64,000 nt of DNA from Tetrapyrgos nigripes (Eukaryota > Basidiomycota > Agaricomycetes > Agaricales > Campanellaceae): positions 62,001 to 126,000 of the forward strand of contig JAACJM010000001.1 in assembly GCA_013368315.1 (NCBI GenBank). The letters are read 5' to 3'. The notes below the pieces were generated by a model that saw only the letters and a list, made by a program, of their open reading frames with translations, had not been told where the DNA came from and did not search any database. Of the stretch, positions 20,968 to 33,033 are shown piece after piece; positions within the stretch are counted from its first letter, which is position 1; each line of letters begins with the position of its first letter. Both the position numbers and the translations under genes were made by a program.

Positions 20968-21726
20968 TCAGTTGTTGACAACCTCCACATGGTCTCTGCC
21001 TGTACTGATAAACCTGGAGTCGGAGAACTGTGCATTCCTCATGGACGACAGGACATTGGAAGTCATCGCCGCGTCGGATATGGAATGATTCTTGTATAAA
21101 GATGCCCAACAAGTAACCTCCCTCTATAAAAATCAATATCTGCCCAAACTCAATGGTAACCATCCCGACTCACCGTAAAGCGTTCTGACCATTTCTGAAG
21201 TTCCTTAAGATAGCAGGCAATTTTCATTGCGTATTGCCAGTTCAAAACCAAACCAACAATGCCTTTACCGCCGTTGTGGCTACAAACGAAATCCAGGATG
21301 TTTTGGAAGAGGCTAAATTGAAGCTGGTAAATATAGTTGACCTGAAGGCTTCCTTCAATACACACCTACTGAGGTCTACTAAGTATTGGTGTAGAACTGA
21401 TTCGGCATCTGTTCTTAATTCTTTGAATGCCCGAAAATTTTCCTCTGCGCTGTCGAGAATGGTACCAATGACGTTGATTAGAAGCTGGTGACAATCTCGG
21501 TGCCTCAGTCCATTCTCCTTCCGACGACAAAATCAGCCCAGTTCGAGTCTGATAAAGCCATCATCACCGACCTGTAGTAATACCACATTCCGTATTGTCT
21601 CTGCTGGAACGCAATGCTTGAAACAATAGAGATCCTTGTTATTGCGACATGAGTAATGTACTCGTCAACAAGGGGAGGGAGAGAAAGGATATGAGGAAGA
21701 AGGGGAAAGGTGAGATCTGATACCAT
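20968..21726 (-). CDS. Helical protein, local family member 3 (divergent)
   Basis: Four-exon minus-strand gene with the same architecture as the members at 18 kb and 50 kb but much diverged. Exon 1 (from ATG 21726) is longer and different: MVSDLTFPLLPHILSLPPLV... ending QYGMWYYY. Exon 2 reads RHRDCHQLLINVIGTILDSA...AESVLHQYLVDLS, aligned with RHREQFQFLAESVENIIRNA of member 2. Exon 3 is SLFQNILDFVCSHN...MKIACYLKELQKWSERFT, aligned with LLDEILRYV...IAWYQKSLEKWG. Exon 4 is short, starting REVTCWASLYKNH and stopping at 20968-20970. Intron positions match the paralogs, which supports real coding sequence. Function unknown; the same helical-adaptor inference applies, with low certainty. It might also be a decayed gene, because exon 1 is unlike the others. 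Confidence 0.55.
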
Positions 21727-22308
21727 CTACTAACGTGTGCCTTTATACAGCGTCTGTTCATCTACAGCTTTCGACAAACCTCGAATAGATCCTGTGAAGC
21801 CATTCTATGCCGGCTAGATGCTGTCAACGAGGGAGAAGCATCTTTTGGGGGAATCATGTATCTGATGTCGTTGATTCTAGTTCGAACTCTTGTCAGATGG
21901 TCTAACGGACGGTCTTCCACATGATGGACTACATCAAGCCCTCATTACTAAAAAGTACCTGGTAGAATCTGTACATTATTCATTTGAGAGACCATACCTG
22001 TGGCTTCAAGTTGCTGCCTAGGGCGTTGAGGCCTCAAACCACCCCGCGGCATCCTCCTACACGGTCCTCCCTGTACTGGAAAAACGCATCTCACACACGC
22101 AATTGCTCAATCTACCAAATCCAATGTGATCATCATAAATGGCCCTGAACTCTCCCCTGCATATCACGGAGAAACCGAAGCCAAACTCAGAGATGTTTCC
22201 AAACAGGCTAAAGAGAAAAGTCCTTGTATTGTCGTTTTGGACGAAGTAGACGCGCTAGTACCCAGTCGAGATGGTGGAGCTGGAGATGGAGGAGAAAGTG
22301 AGGTTGAG

Positions 22309-22919
22309 TCCTGTGGATGGCCACACACGATGCATATATGATCAGCTCTCATTGGCAGAGAAAGAATGCAACCGCTGAAATGAAAAAATGAGCAATGTGC
22401 ATACACTGCGACGAACTTGAAGACATGAGTCACGTACTCACTGGTTGCCGCTCCCCTGGTCAAGCACAGATCTGGACCCTAGTTGAGCAGCTGTGGGCTA
22501 AAAAAAGTCAGGACAACCTCCTCGACATCCATCCTCGGCTTGGTGATATTCTCGGCTGCGGGCTGTCTAGTATAAAATCCGAAAAGACCGGAAAAAGGAA
22601 CGCGAGCATCAACCGACTATGGAGGATACTCATAGCCGAATCTGCGTACCTAATTTGGATCCTACACTGCGAGAGGGTGATTGCGAACGAAGACGAAGCA
22701 TTCTCAGAAATAGAAGTCGAAAACCGCTGGGTAAAAATGGTCAACGATAGACTCGAACTGGATGTTAGAATGACGAATAGAAAGTATGGAAGGAAAGCCA
22801 TACCAAAGCAACTAGTCAAATCTACCTGGAAGGGACTTCTAAAAGACGAGCACAAACTCCCAGACAATTGGTTTGGGCTAACCGGAGTTTTAGTGGGTAT
22901 TGAATCAGATTTGCGGTGA
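22309..22919 (+). pseudogene. LINE reverse-transcriptase ORF, C-terminal end
   Basis: The frame enters at the truncation point with LWMATHDAYMISSHWQRKN. It then shows the cysteine-histidine knuckle CIHCDELEDMSHVLTGC, AQIWTLVEQLW, GRRNASINRLWRILIAESAYL-like sequence (as written, GKRNASINRLWRILI) and LIWILHCERVIANE. The C terminus is RMTNRKYGRKAIPKQLVKST...GVLVGIESDLR. This is the standard tail of basidiomycete Tad-like LINE ORF2 proteins, after the RT and RNase H regions. One in-frame TGA at 22389-22391 separates the first part from the ATG at 22395. Catalytic regions are absent. Confidence 0.85.
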
Positions 22920-23190
22920 CGGACAGGGACGAGAGAAAGGTAAGTATATAGGTAAGTATCTCACGTCCCCAGTGAAGCCTGCAAGTATGAACCGAGTCCC
23001 ACACTCAGTGCGTAAATGCATTTCTCCAGGGAGGAAGACATGCGGTTCAATTATGGTTATGGATCTATGCTACATGATTATGTCTCTACAAGCAAGGACC
23101 ACGTCCCTTGCACCTACCGCGCGGTTTGAGTGGGCAGCCACTATCTGCCTGTCGTGTCTACGGACTTAACAAACCACAGAAAGCGCTCCT

Positions 23191-23223
<33 letters not shown>
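22309..23223 (+). mobile_element. 5'-truncated LINE (non-LTR retrotransposon) with poly(A)
   Basis: The insertion is bounded by a long target duplication AGAAAGTGAGGTTGAG (22293-22308 and 23223-23238; the edge overlaps the A run) and ends in an uninterrupted run of about 32 A's (23192-23223). That combination is diagnostic of target-primed reverse transcription. It carries only the 3' end of the reverse transcriptase ORF and about 270 bp of 3' UTR, as expected for 5' truncation. Confidence 0.93.
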
Positions 23224-23225
<2 letters not shown>

Positions 23226-23310
23226 AAGTGAGGTTGAGAAGAGGGTAGTCACTACTTTGTTGACGCTTCTTGATGGAATGGAAGGTGAAGAGGAAGGAGA
23301 GATTAGGGCA

Positions 23311-23865
23311 CTGCATTCCCCTGGATTTCCTCAAACCCACATTTGCGACAAGTTTCGCCGATTTCTTCTTTACAGGACAGGGTAATGCGGTACGTCTTGA
23401 TTCTGATGTCTCAGTTGGCTAATCTTTTGTTTCTTCTGTTCTGTTTGCCTGCATAGATCCAGTACCGAGGACGATGAACTTGCTGTACTGGAAGATGGAT
23501 GGGAGGGCACCGGGTTCCCTGCCTGAGTAGTGAGAGTGCAGGTAGATTGGATCTGCAGGGAGGTCCGCCGCAGTGGTAAGATTTGAAGGAGATGATGACG
23601 TCTGGCTGAGGGAAGCTGGAGAAACATGGATTTGGGAGTTAACTGTTGTGAGAGATTGGTGGTAGGAGACTGTATTTGTAGTAGACATTTTGAATATACA
23701 GGGAGTTCATCTATGATTCCATGGTACAAACGGTGCTCTAGCGGGTTTTTGAAGACCGGAGGTGTTGATTGAGACGCCGCCCTGAATGTGAAGCCCTTCA
23801 TGAGGCGCACCTTTGAGTGCGTAGACGATAGACAACATAGATGAATCATTGCTTGAGCTTGAGGT
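23311..23865. other. Spacer between the AFG2 fragment and the outer transposon
   Basis: Contains a 159-codon minus-strand frame (23370-23849) that is Ser/Gln/Thr-rich and resembles no family I know; its codon content looks incidental. The last eight bases (23858-23865, CTTGAGGT) are the left target duplication of the next element. Confidence 0.4.
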
Positions 23866-24206
23866 CAAGGGGTGTGCAGGACCTTATTGCTGCATATCAC
23901 CTTAATTTGCGGCCATAAGCCCTCGGATGACCCCCCCTCCCCCCTCCCTACTAAAAAAGGGAATTTCCCACGCTATTATGTTCACGTGAAAGCACAGCAC
24001 TGCGTGTCGACGACACGTCACTTCTCTTCCTCTACAACCGCCAACTTCTAACGTCTCAATATGCCGTTACTCTGGTACATGTACGTCTAATGAACAGTCA
24101 TATAAACTAAACTATGTTGTATTGCTCCACTGACCTCTTCTTTTCTGCTGTAGATCAAGCAATGCATAGGCTACAGCTACCTACCAGTAACAGTAAGTGA
24201 AAATTT

Positions 24207-27200
24207 CTATCTCCTGCATATTTTGAATGCACGTTGACCTGCATTCTTCTTACATTCATCATCACAAAACCATCCTTTCTCCAAATCCAAATCATCCAAG
24301 CTCAGGATTCCCTTGCAATTGAGGTGATACTAATTGGCATGTCAGTTTCTTCTCAGGTATGTCTGACTCGACACCTACCTTGAGATCACAACCAGGACAA
24401 GAACAAGTTATGTATCTCTCGTCGTTGATTTGCTTACCACAATCCTCAGCAGCACAGTCAATCTCCGTCATTTGGACTGCCGCCGCAGTTGGTTTTCTTT
24501 TCCTCCTTGTACGTCCACTACTTTGCTCTTCATTGTTGTGATTCGGCTGACTTGTATGCACTGGATTAGTGTGATCCTCTGCAGTGAATTGAGCATTCTC
24601 AGGAGTGAGTACAGTGCCTGAGTGATTCCTCGACTCCTCATCCTAATCAACCATGTTTGGTCCAGAATTAGGTCCATCAACGGGAAACTCAGGTACTCCT
24701 TCAATGGCGAAATCAGCTGAGCCATCGACGTTGATATTAGGCTCTTCATTCATGTCAGTGGCGATGTTATGCTCTTCATCAACTTGGGTGAAATCCAGCA
24801 AGTTTTCATCCTCTTCATCATCTGGTCCACTCCCTTCTGACTCTAACATCGTGTCACCATCTTCAGCATCTGCTCCACTGCTTGTCTCGCTAGTAGCATC
24901 ATTGTCATCGCTACTCAGGAATGAAAGTGAGCTTGATTCTCTTATACATAAGTACAATAAATTCTCACTGTAATGTCATTTGTGCACTGTGGGCCTCGGA
25001 GATGAACAGCTTTGGCTTCATGTTGCTACGGTGTTGCCTTTTTGATTTCCAGGGTTTAATTAGGTAAACCCCCTTCAATTGTACTTTCTCCTCGTTCGTG
25101 ATATCAAACAAGTTCTGATAAAGTTCCGTATTTGATCCTGGGTGCAAATTGCAGATATGCTTTTTGAGGTTGTACTTCCACACTGCTGGAGCTCCCAAAG
25201 GGCAGAGAGGACACTGAAGAGGATGGTTCGTACTGGGGGACTTATCGGTAGAAGATTTCGCATCATTTAGGTTGATACGCCCAATCAAAGAACATGTGGA
25301 CTTTGACTCGTCAACACCCTGTGGACCGCGATGAGAGGATTTCAGATATATGTGGCAAGTAGAGTTGAGACAAAGACCACAGGGATGGTCAATATCACGA
25401 AGCTTGGAATCATGGAGAATATGGGCAGCACAGTGCTGAAGTCTTTTGGGAAGGGTAAGATCCGTAAGTGAGATTTTGCAGAAGGGACAGGCAATTCGAC
25501 TGTCACGCAGGTTACCGGATTTTTGCCCATGATCCGGTTCACAGAGAAGACAGGCCTCTCCGTGGTCATTTCGATATGGAAAAGAGTCGGAAATCTTGTG
25601 TTTTGGGAGGCTGATGGAGTGGGTCTGAGCTCGTTCGTAGATCAAGAGACCTATCGCCGTCAGTTCTCGAGTCCGGAACGCATAAGTGAGTCGTTCTTGC
25701 AAATTCAGTGATTGACTGCGCTCTAGATCGGGATTCAAGAGCTCGAGTGAAGCTTCTGGGAGGTTTCGTTGGTGGGAGACAGGTATGTATCGTCCATTCC
25801 ACTGCCAGTCATTACCGTCTGGCTGATTATTTATATCAACGAGAACCAGCGACATGAGCTGGCAGTTGGCAAGGACATTAGGCTCATGAAGGAACTGAGC
25901 TGAAAGTGACTGTACGCTTGACCCGCCATGATAGATTGCCATTATTTGAACAATGGCAACAAATACTCGATTGTTGCACTCAATGAGAGTCAACGCTGGA
26001 TCCTTGATAGCAATTTGTCCTGCATCATCTGGTTGCAAAGCTAAATGTAGTGATTCTGACATGTTGGACTTGTTGTACTTGCTGTAGCCACGGTATGCCT
26101 TGAGACGATCAGACGAATGGATAATCGAATGTGGGTTGGAATAAATGCGAAGAATTGCTGATTTGTGAGCTTTCTTGCCGTCCGCGGATGCTTCAATAGA
26201 GACCCAAGCTGATTGAGCGCTTTTAGCATCCAAAGTTTGTTGTGCATCAGCCGCAAGCTCGTCAACGTCCGGTTCGTTGTCTGATCCATTTGATGGAATC
26301 TCTGGCACATGAACAGGTTCGTCATCCTCGTCTTCCTCAGCCTCTGTTCCTTCCATTTCCTCCCCGTCTGCCAATATCATTTTACCCTTTCCAGAAGGGC
26401 AAAGTATGTCAAAACCCCCTGTCTTCTCCATCTCTGTAAAGGGTACTTCTATCTCCCCTTCCTCTAGAATGGACTCTGCTCTGGTGCACCCAATCTGCCA
26501 GACACTTTCAAGGTGGATGTCAGAAACATGGTGGTCTCTGGTAAGTGTCTTAGGGTTGATGTGATCGTGTTTTGATGTGACATCGCTCCCTAGTTCACGA
26601 AGACCTTTCACTGTCAATCGGCGGCCCTGACCTCCCCAATCTGGGTGCTCAGAGAGTATCTGAATACACTGAACACCTCTGTTGATCCGGTTTGTGAGTT
26701 GTAGCTGATCCACATGAGTGTCATTGCCAACCATTGTCCAAACCATCCCAAACACCTTCTCAAGTCCATCAGTCTGAGCGTGATGATGAAGAATTCCCCG
26801 TCTGGATCATGTAGTTTCTTCTTCACAATGCAGAAAAAAACATTCTTGATCATAGACTGTACATCGAAATATAATTGACTCGGTATGAAGCGGCTCTTGT
26901 CCTTGGAGTATACAGCAAGTAGTATGTGTGAAGCTGTACTGAGATAGGTGAGTCGTTCCTCCAATGAAGGATCAATATCAAGATATGCTGAGAGTAAGCA
27001 GTTGAAGAGCTTTCCCAGTAGTATGAGGATTCGACAGGTGGTCTGGAATGTTGGGGATTCTGTTGCAACGGGTGGTGATAATTGGAAAAAGGAGTTTAGA
27101 AGGCGGATCATCAAGGTAACGTCCTGCTTATCATTAGGCTGTAGCAAGGACCTGATGGCTGACTCGGATAATCTCAACGACTCCAGGTGTTTCTGTAATA

Positions 27201-29480
27201 TTGGAATTGTGATCATAATTCCATTCACAATAACACCTGAAAGCCGAAGTAGTGCATTTCGAAAACGCTTTAGAACATGCTTCCAATCACAATCGTTGGT
27301 AATTGCATCGTTGGGGCCACATGCGAGGTTGAAAAGAGTAAGATTTCCGAGGAGGGAATAGAGTGGATGATCAGATGAAAGGGGCTGGCGTAGAAACATG
27401 TTTATGAAAGAACGGCGCCTTCGAGATTCACCATCACTCGTTATACAGTACACACGTAGGCTTGTGCCACTGATAACTTTGTTAACAGCATCCAAAACTG
27501 TATGTAGGAAGTTTTCGTGTGCAGATGCATCTTCAGTCTTGCAAGTGCCTGAAATTGCGAATGGTTTGGCAGAATACTCAAATGTAGACTGCAATGACGG
27601 TGGCCTGCAAACAAAATCCAGTGAGTGTTTGAGGTAGAATTCTAAAAATGAAGTCTTCTAAGTACCTCAGATGCTAGGTGAATACGTTTCCCGATCAATG
27701 CCTCTTTGAGAGCGTTCGCTTGAGATATAGTCTTGAACTCAAGTACGTGTTTTCCGCTATGTTCTCGACAGACACCTAAAATCATATTGGTGTGGGGATC
27801 CCAGCGTAGACGCTCCTGAATTTTGATTTCGTCAATGCAGATGACCAGACCCTGAGTGGATCTGGATTCAACAGTGCATGTTCCATTTGGTAATGGGTTC
27901 TGCTTCAAATTCCCAAGAGAAATCTGTAGGTTATGCTGCATTTCATCGACAGTAGGTGTGCGGGGAGAGGAAAGAAGGGGAATAGTGCCAATGTGGCGCT
28001 TGATGTTACTGATTGATGGCATACCAAGTGTGCGATGAGCAATGTCTGCAGCAGCACGCCCTCCCAACTTGTATATCAGGAATCCACGATGAAACTCTAT
28101 CTCTTGATAATCCTTTGGGCTGTAGATCTTCTTCGCCACATTATCCACCGCTTCCAGCATCGAATAAACACTACGCCCTCACCAAAGCTGAACAGCAAAA
28201 AGTGCACGGATACGAGCAATGTCTTCCTCTGAAATGGCCATGGCAAGTCCCTTCCAGGCATCGAGCTCGTTATTCCGTCGCAACAGCTTGTGACCAGTGT
28301 TGAGTGCTTTGAGCTTCAAACTCCGTATTTGCGTTGTTTTCCGTGAAATAACTTCATGGAGTTGTCCCATCGATAGATAATCCCAAGGAGTGCTTTCGTG
28401 TGCACCCATCAAAGCCCTGTTCTGGATTCCCATGACAGTATTGTGTCTGTCCAATCCTCGGCAATTGACGCAAGGACGAGACTGACCATTGGAGGGATCA
28501 ATTGAAGCCTCTTTAAGACAGTCCCGTGCCACCAAAGTAAGAGACTGCCCAATTGCCACAAGTTTTGACCATGGTAAGTCTCCACAAACATTCATGAAAA
28601 ACGGATATGCAAGAACAGGAGGGATATCATCAGGAATAAAGAGGCTGTAACCAGGACATTCATTTGTAGAGGGTGGGAGATCATTGGAGACTCGATCATC
28701 ATTAGCTTGAGTGTTCACAATATCAACTTCAACAGCGGGAAGAGAATCTGAACTGATAGCGGCCTCAAAATTATCTGTGCCACCAATCCTGTATGACCAT
28801 AAGCTCACTGCTATTGTTAAGGACGTATCGAGTGCTTACACGTTTAAGAGAGCTCGTTTGACACGTTCTAGCCTGGCATCAATGATCCCTCCATCAACTT
28901 TCAAATCTTCTATAGATTTCTCAGCCCATGAGCCCAGACGAAGGACACCATCTCGATTTTCTAAGGTTAACTTCTCTATATCCTCGTCCTTCAAACCCCA
29001 ACCAAAAGCGGCATGAAGCCTGGCATTGATATACATCTCTGGCTCATTGTAACCATTTGCTGCAGAGAGAGGGTCTTCTGAGAAAGAAGACAACACATTC
29101 TCGACTGATTGGGCCAGCGGTATGAAGTCAAGAAGCTGTCGAATTTGGGATGTGAGATTTCCAGACGTATTTTGATGATCCGCAGATGGTGTATTGGTTT
29201 GAGGGGTATAAGGAGGGCGTGGGGAAGAATCAGAGCCATTGTCTGAGTCCGGGAAATCGACACGTGGTATGTCAAAGTGTGGTATTGGAAGACGCGAGGG
29301 GCCTGGAACAGATGTGATGGTTTTTTTGGGTAAAGCCTTTGAGAAGAACGAAGTGATAGTCTTCCGAACGGGTACATCCTTAGACTTGTGGCTTTTACTT
29401 TGAAGGTGGTATGTCGGAAAAAGTGCAATTGTCTGATCAGGCCTGACTGCGTGATCAGGTTGCCCGGGTAAGTGGTCATG
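24207..29480 (-). pseudogene. Transposase-like gene of a large basidiomycete family, C-terminal PHD finger
   Basis: Belongs to a multi-copy protein family of mushroom fungi, here in the position of the outer transposon's gene. From the N terminus: FFSKALPKKTITSV motif region; AAFGWGLKDEDIEKL; a cysteine pair PCVNCRGLDRHNTVMG; YKLGGRAAADIAHRTLGMPS; ICIDEIKIQERLRWD followed by ILGVCREHSG; ISGTCKTED; YCITSDGESRRRR; HVLKRFRNALLRLSGV; and a long C-terminal region with CPFC, CGLC and a C2H2 finger (CPLC...HICNLH). After an acidic segment comes a PHD finger (CAAEDC, CSCPGC, YHLNC, WFCDDEC). The IDE and SDG motifs suggest an RNase-H-fold (DDE) core; that is inference. Lesions: TGA at 28179-28181, frameshifts near 27588 and 26785. 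The 5' limit is uncertain. Confidence 0.75.
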
Positions 29481-29633
29481 TCGAATCAGAGCTCGTCAGA
29501 CCGAATCACCTCTGATAGGGCCAAGGTTTGCAACTGGTCAGGATGGAAAGGAAGGTCAAATTCATCTAATACCAGTACAAATTTACAAATGCGATGATAG
29601 ACTATGCCATGATGTATATATATATGTGTGGTC

Positions 29634-30157
29634 CAAAAGTCCCAATCCGCATCCGGCAGATGGCATCCGACGGATTGTATGCCGAAAGTAACGGCACTTG
29701 TCTTATCTCACGTTAAAAACTTTAAAGTGAATTCTTTTCGTTGTTCTTTTACACCTACATGAGCTGTATGCCCGAAGGACACAACATTTTCAAGTACTGA
29801 CTATCTCCGACCGTCTAAGAAAATATCGGCATGTCGAGGTGTCAATTCACACGCTGCCGCAGTAGTGCCAGAGAATTTAAAACGTACTTTTCTTTGGTGC
29901 TGCTGGCCATGTGGCTGCTCGGAAAAGTCCGAGAGCACCTAAGAATAATTAACCCTCCACCGTCGTTCTTCATTTTCTCTGCCACAGACCAATTTACACG
30001 CCCCTACCCAATCCGCGGATGATCCTCGGATTGTCGGATGGTAATCCGTTCAGATGGGTGGTCTAAAAGTCCCAATCCGCATCCGAAATCCGACTGCCCT
30101 GCCCATCCGCGGATGATCGCTGGATGATCCGATCCGTTAGGAGCCCTAATCAATCAT
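29634..30157. mobile_element. Partial hAT MITE copies related to 19638-20222
   Basis: The right end AACGGATCGGATCATCC (reverse complement) preceded by TTAGGAGCCCTA at about 30142-30153 matches the MITE at 19.6-20.2 kb. Two stretches reading AAAGTCCCAATCCGCATCC (29645 and 30066) match its interior. A proper left end and target duplication were not found, so this is a truncated or rearranged copy, perhaps two nested pieces. Confidence 0.55.
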
Positions 30158-30954
30158 CGAAGTCCTCTACAATATTTTTTTCGCCAAGACTGCCCAATTC
30201 AATTCGTCCGGAGTGACCTTGGTGGTTGTGCAAACAATGTCGGTATCCTTTGGGTTGAGGAAGTAGCTTTCACAAATCCTCTGTTTCCTTGAGATTGGTA
30301 GAGTTCTGAAGAGGAGATTTGTTGTAGGGGTAAATCCCAAACTGCCTTCCCAAATTGGGAAAGCATCGAAGAAGGAACAAGTGTTTACCTAAAGGAGAGC
30401 TGAGACTGCGCGAATGGAAATCAAAGAGAAGCGTTCCGAGTATCCAAACAGAAGGTTCCATGCAATGAGTAGGCCGTAGTCAGTATATGCAACTGAGGAG
30501 AGGCCTGGCAGTCTGGATTCAGGTATTGGACGCAACGGGAGAGCTCAGCCTAACAAAAATGGAAGGTCCCCGTGAGTTCTACGCAATCAAAATCGTTAAG
30601 ATGACGTAGCTTTTGCCCAGATGTCAAGTAACAAACAACTAATTGTTTACTTACGCGCTCAGTGCAAGTTGCTCCATTACCCTATATATATCTTCATTAG
30701 TGTAGACCCTTCATTACCTTTCAATACTAGTAATCCTTATGTATACGCATGTACTCTTGACTCTAATACGACCGGTGCGAATTGAAGTCGATACCGGTGA
30801 ACGCGGTACGTGTACAGGGGAAGTGGGCGAATTGCTTTTGGATATTGCTCTGCCATCCACTGATCAGGCCTTCTCAGTTTGGTCATCCTGACCAGTATGA
30901 TCATGCTTATCAGGACTTTTTCGTCCTTATCCCTCTGACCACTGGGGCGTTTCG

Positions 30955-32851
30955 CACCTGTCATGACCAATTGATCGGACTTCTATAAGGCTTCGATGGG
31001 TACCTGAAGCGCCTCTCACATAAGGCGTTTAGCGTATTTCCAGGCAGTTTGATGCCCTTTGATGCATTGATGTATTACTCCCGCCTCTAAGTCGTTATTC
31101 ACTTTTTAAGGAACGAAAAGCGTTCAAGTGAGTTATTAGAGTATCAAATCTGGTTAGACTTAGTACATCACTTGTCGACTTCCATTGCGTGTGGCGCTGA
31201 TGCCCCGGCCGTGACCACTGACCTTAAGTGCCTTCACTGAGAAGTATAACCAAAACGATACCTTATCAAAAATATAATTCTACTTGCAGTGAGTGTCCGG
31301 TAACATGCATTTGGTTGTATGGCGTTAGTGAGACTGCGGTCTGTGGTAAGTGCGCTGGTGCAGCGGTCAGGACTGAGCTGTGAGAATTCAATCAGGCATG
31401 ATAAAAAAGGAAGGTGCGCACTTCGGGATCTGTCGGGGTGACCATTTGTATGACTGCCTTTCGTCATAGCTTCAACGATCACATATATTTTCCCTTGCGG
31501 TTATGTTCATTAGGGTAGTATTATATACACTCTTTATTTTATTGGATATGCGTGAGTATATAGAGTGTTCAGGGCATGTTTTCAGCATCATTATGTGCGC
31601 CACTGCGTACAGTCTGTCGTGCGGGTGGTCTACACCATCAATAGAGGGTCATATGGTACCACTAAATTACCCATGTAGGCCAGGTATATCATATAAGTCA
31701 TGTACAATTTACTGGAATGAAAAATGCCTTCAAACCTACGGGATCTTGTTAAAGAACATTGTTCACCTTGTTGCAAATTTGTGACTTTACGACTTTTTCA
31801 AAAAGAAACATTGCTTCATAATTACTTTATATATTGAAAGTATGCATAAATTTACCATGCTTGCCATCATTGCTAATGCTAGCAATGACTGTGGAAGATG
31901 CAAGAGAGTTGCTCGACTCACAGAGGAGGGACTGGTGATGATGTAAGCGTGCCAAGACGTTGCAAGGTCATCGGTCATCGTCAACCACGTCGGACCCTTC
32001 AATGGCCTCAGCGTCCACCTTCCATTGATCTCGACCCTTCACACAGCTACATTAGATATTCCTTGTATCCATTTGTAGTACCATAGCTCAAATTGCCGTT
32101 GGTAGACTTAATCTGCGTGCTACCCCTATTCTCAGACTTGGATATTCCTCAACGAACATAAGTCTGCTCGAGCTCGGTTCGATACCATGATGCTATTATT
32201 CCTTGCGTACTAATGATATTCCTCTTTATACGAAGCTATAATTACAAATAAATTTACACCCTATAGCTAGTAGCAGTTGTTGTAGCTATCATTGTTTCCA
32301 TCTCAAAATACAGGGGAACACATCTTATGAGTGGCGAAGAGTTATCATGTTGATTGACTGACCCCTGAGTCTTGAGGACCTTAGAGGACACCTAGGCTTC
32401 TGGTTCATTATGTCATGATGATGCTAAGTCTATGTTTGTAACGGTTTCGTTACCATATTAGTATTATCTATATCTTTTATCTATTTTCCCACGATGGACA
32501 GTACTTAAGCTCGGGTAGCTACGTAGTCCTGACCCATCTTTACTCTCACTGCAATCATCTCTCGACTCGCCTTACGCGCCTGTACCTTCGCCCTCGGGCA
32601 AGAATAAACCTCCGTCTGGATTTACTCAGGCCCTAGGCCCTTCGCGAGAAACCCCGCTTTACAATGTTCCTCAACCTACAGCTAGCCCAATACTGGAACA
32701 CCACTCAAAGTACTCTATAAAGACTTAAAGGCGGGAGTACCCATCGAAGGGCATCAAACTGCCCGGAAATACACTAAACGCCTTATGTGAGAGGCGCTTC
32801 AGGTACCCATCGAAGCCTTATAGAAGTCCGATCAATTGGTCATGACAGGTG
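30955..32851. mobile_element. hAT-like element with long terminal inverted repeats, 1.9 kb
   Basis: The first roughly 110 bases (CACCTGTCATGACCAATTGA onward, 30955-31065) recur almost identically as the reverse complement at 32743-32851. Looser similarity extends to about 140 bases (ACTCCCGCCTYTAAGT). The target duplication GCGTTTCG is perfect at 30947-30954 and 32852-32859. No long coding frame is present, so it is a non-autonomous element. An AATAAA-containing stretch near 32590-32620 lies inside. It inserted into the outer element 24 bp from the left end of the Mutator-like element. Confidence 0.88.
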
Positions 32852-33033
32852 GCGTTTCGCTGATGGATTCATCAGGAGAGATTAGTCGATTGTTATAACT
32901 CGATTAGCTTTGCTTCTATGCGTACCGCCGGCATCTGGCTCCTGACGGGCTAACGACGGGCTCTGGCTGGGGATGGACCAAACATCGCCATACTCTGTGA
33001 CAACCATCACACTTGTCGTTGTTCGCTTCCTCG

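Larger units (their letters stand above)
22030..23310 (+). pseudogene. AFG2/DRG1 fragment (first AAA domain), split by a LINE
   Basis: A partial copy of the AFG2 gene found intact at 52755-55757, here on the opposite strand. From GLKPPRGILLHGPP at 22030 it reads through the Walker A region, [20 protein letters not shown], Walker [15 protein letters not shown] and GGESEVE. It continues after the LINE insertion as [20 protein letters not shown] until about 23310, where similarity ends. The frame is open but the Walker A Gly has become Cys (GPPCTGKT instead of GPPGTGKT). The N domain, the rest of the first ATPase domain and the whole second ATPase domain are missing. It includes none of the two introns flanking this exon in the source, so it is an exon-internal DNA fragment rather than a processed mRNA copy as far as can be seen. 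Non-functional. Confidence 0.88.

Noticed and set aside
23370..23849. 159-codon minus-strand frame as a gene
   Set aside because: Low-complexity Ser/Thr/Gln content, no splice-site support and no recognisable family.
24653..24973. Plus-strand Ser-rich frame of 106 codons
   Set aside because: Exact antisense shadow of the acidic Asp/Glu exon of the PHD-finger transposase-like gene.
32431..32700. Possible solo LTR inside the 30955-32851 element (GTAACGG...ACTTAAGC...AATAAA)
   Set aside because: The layout is suggestive of an LTR promoter and polyadenylation region, but no target duplication or TG...CA ends could be fixed.
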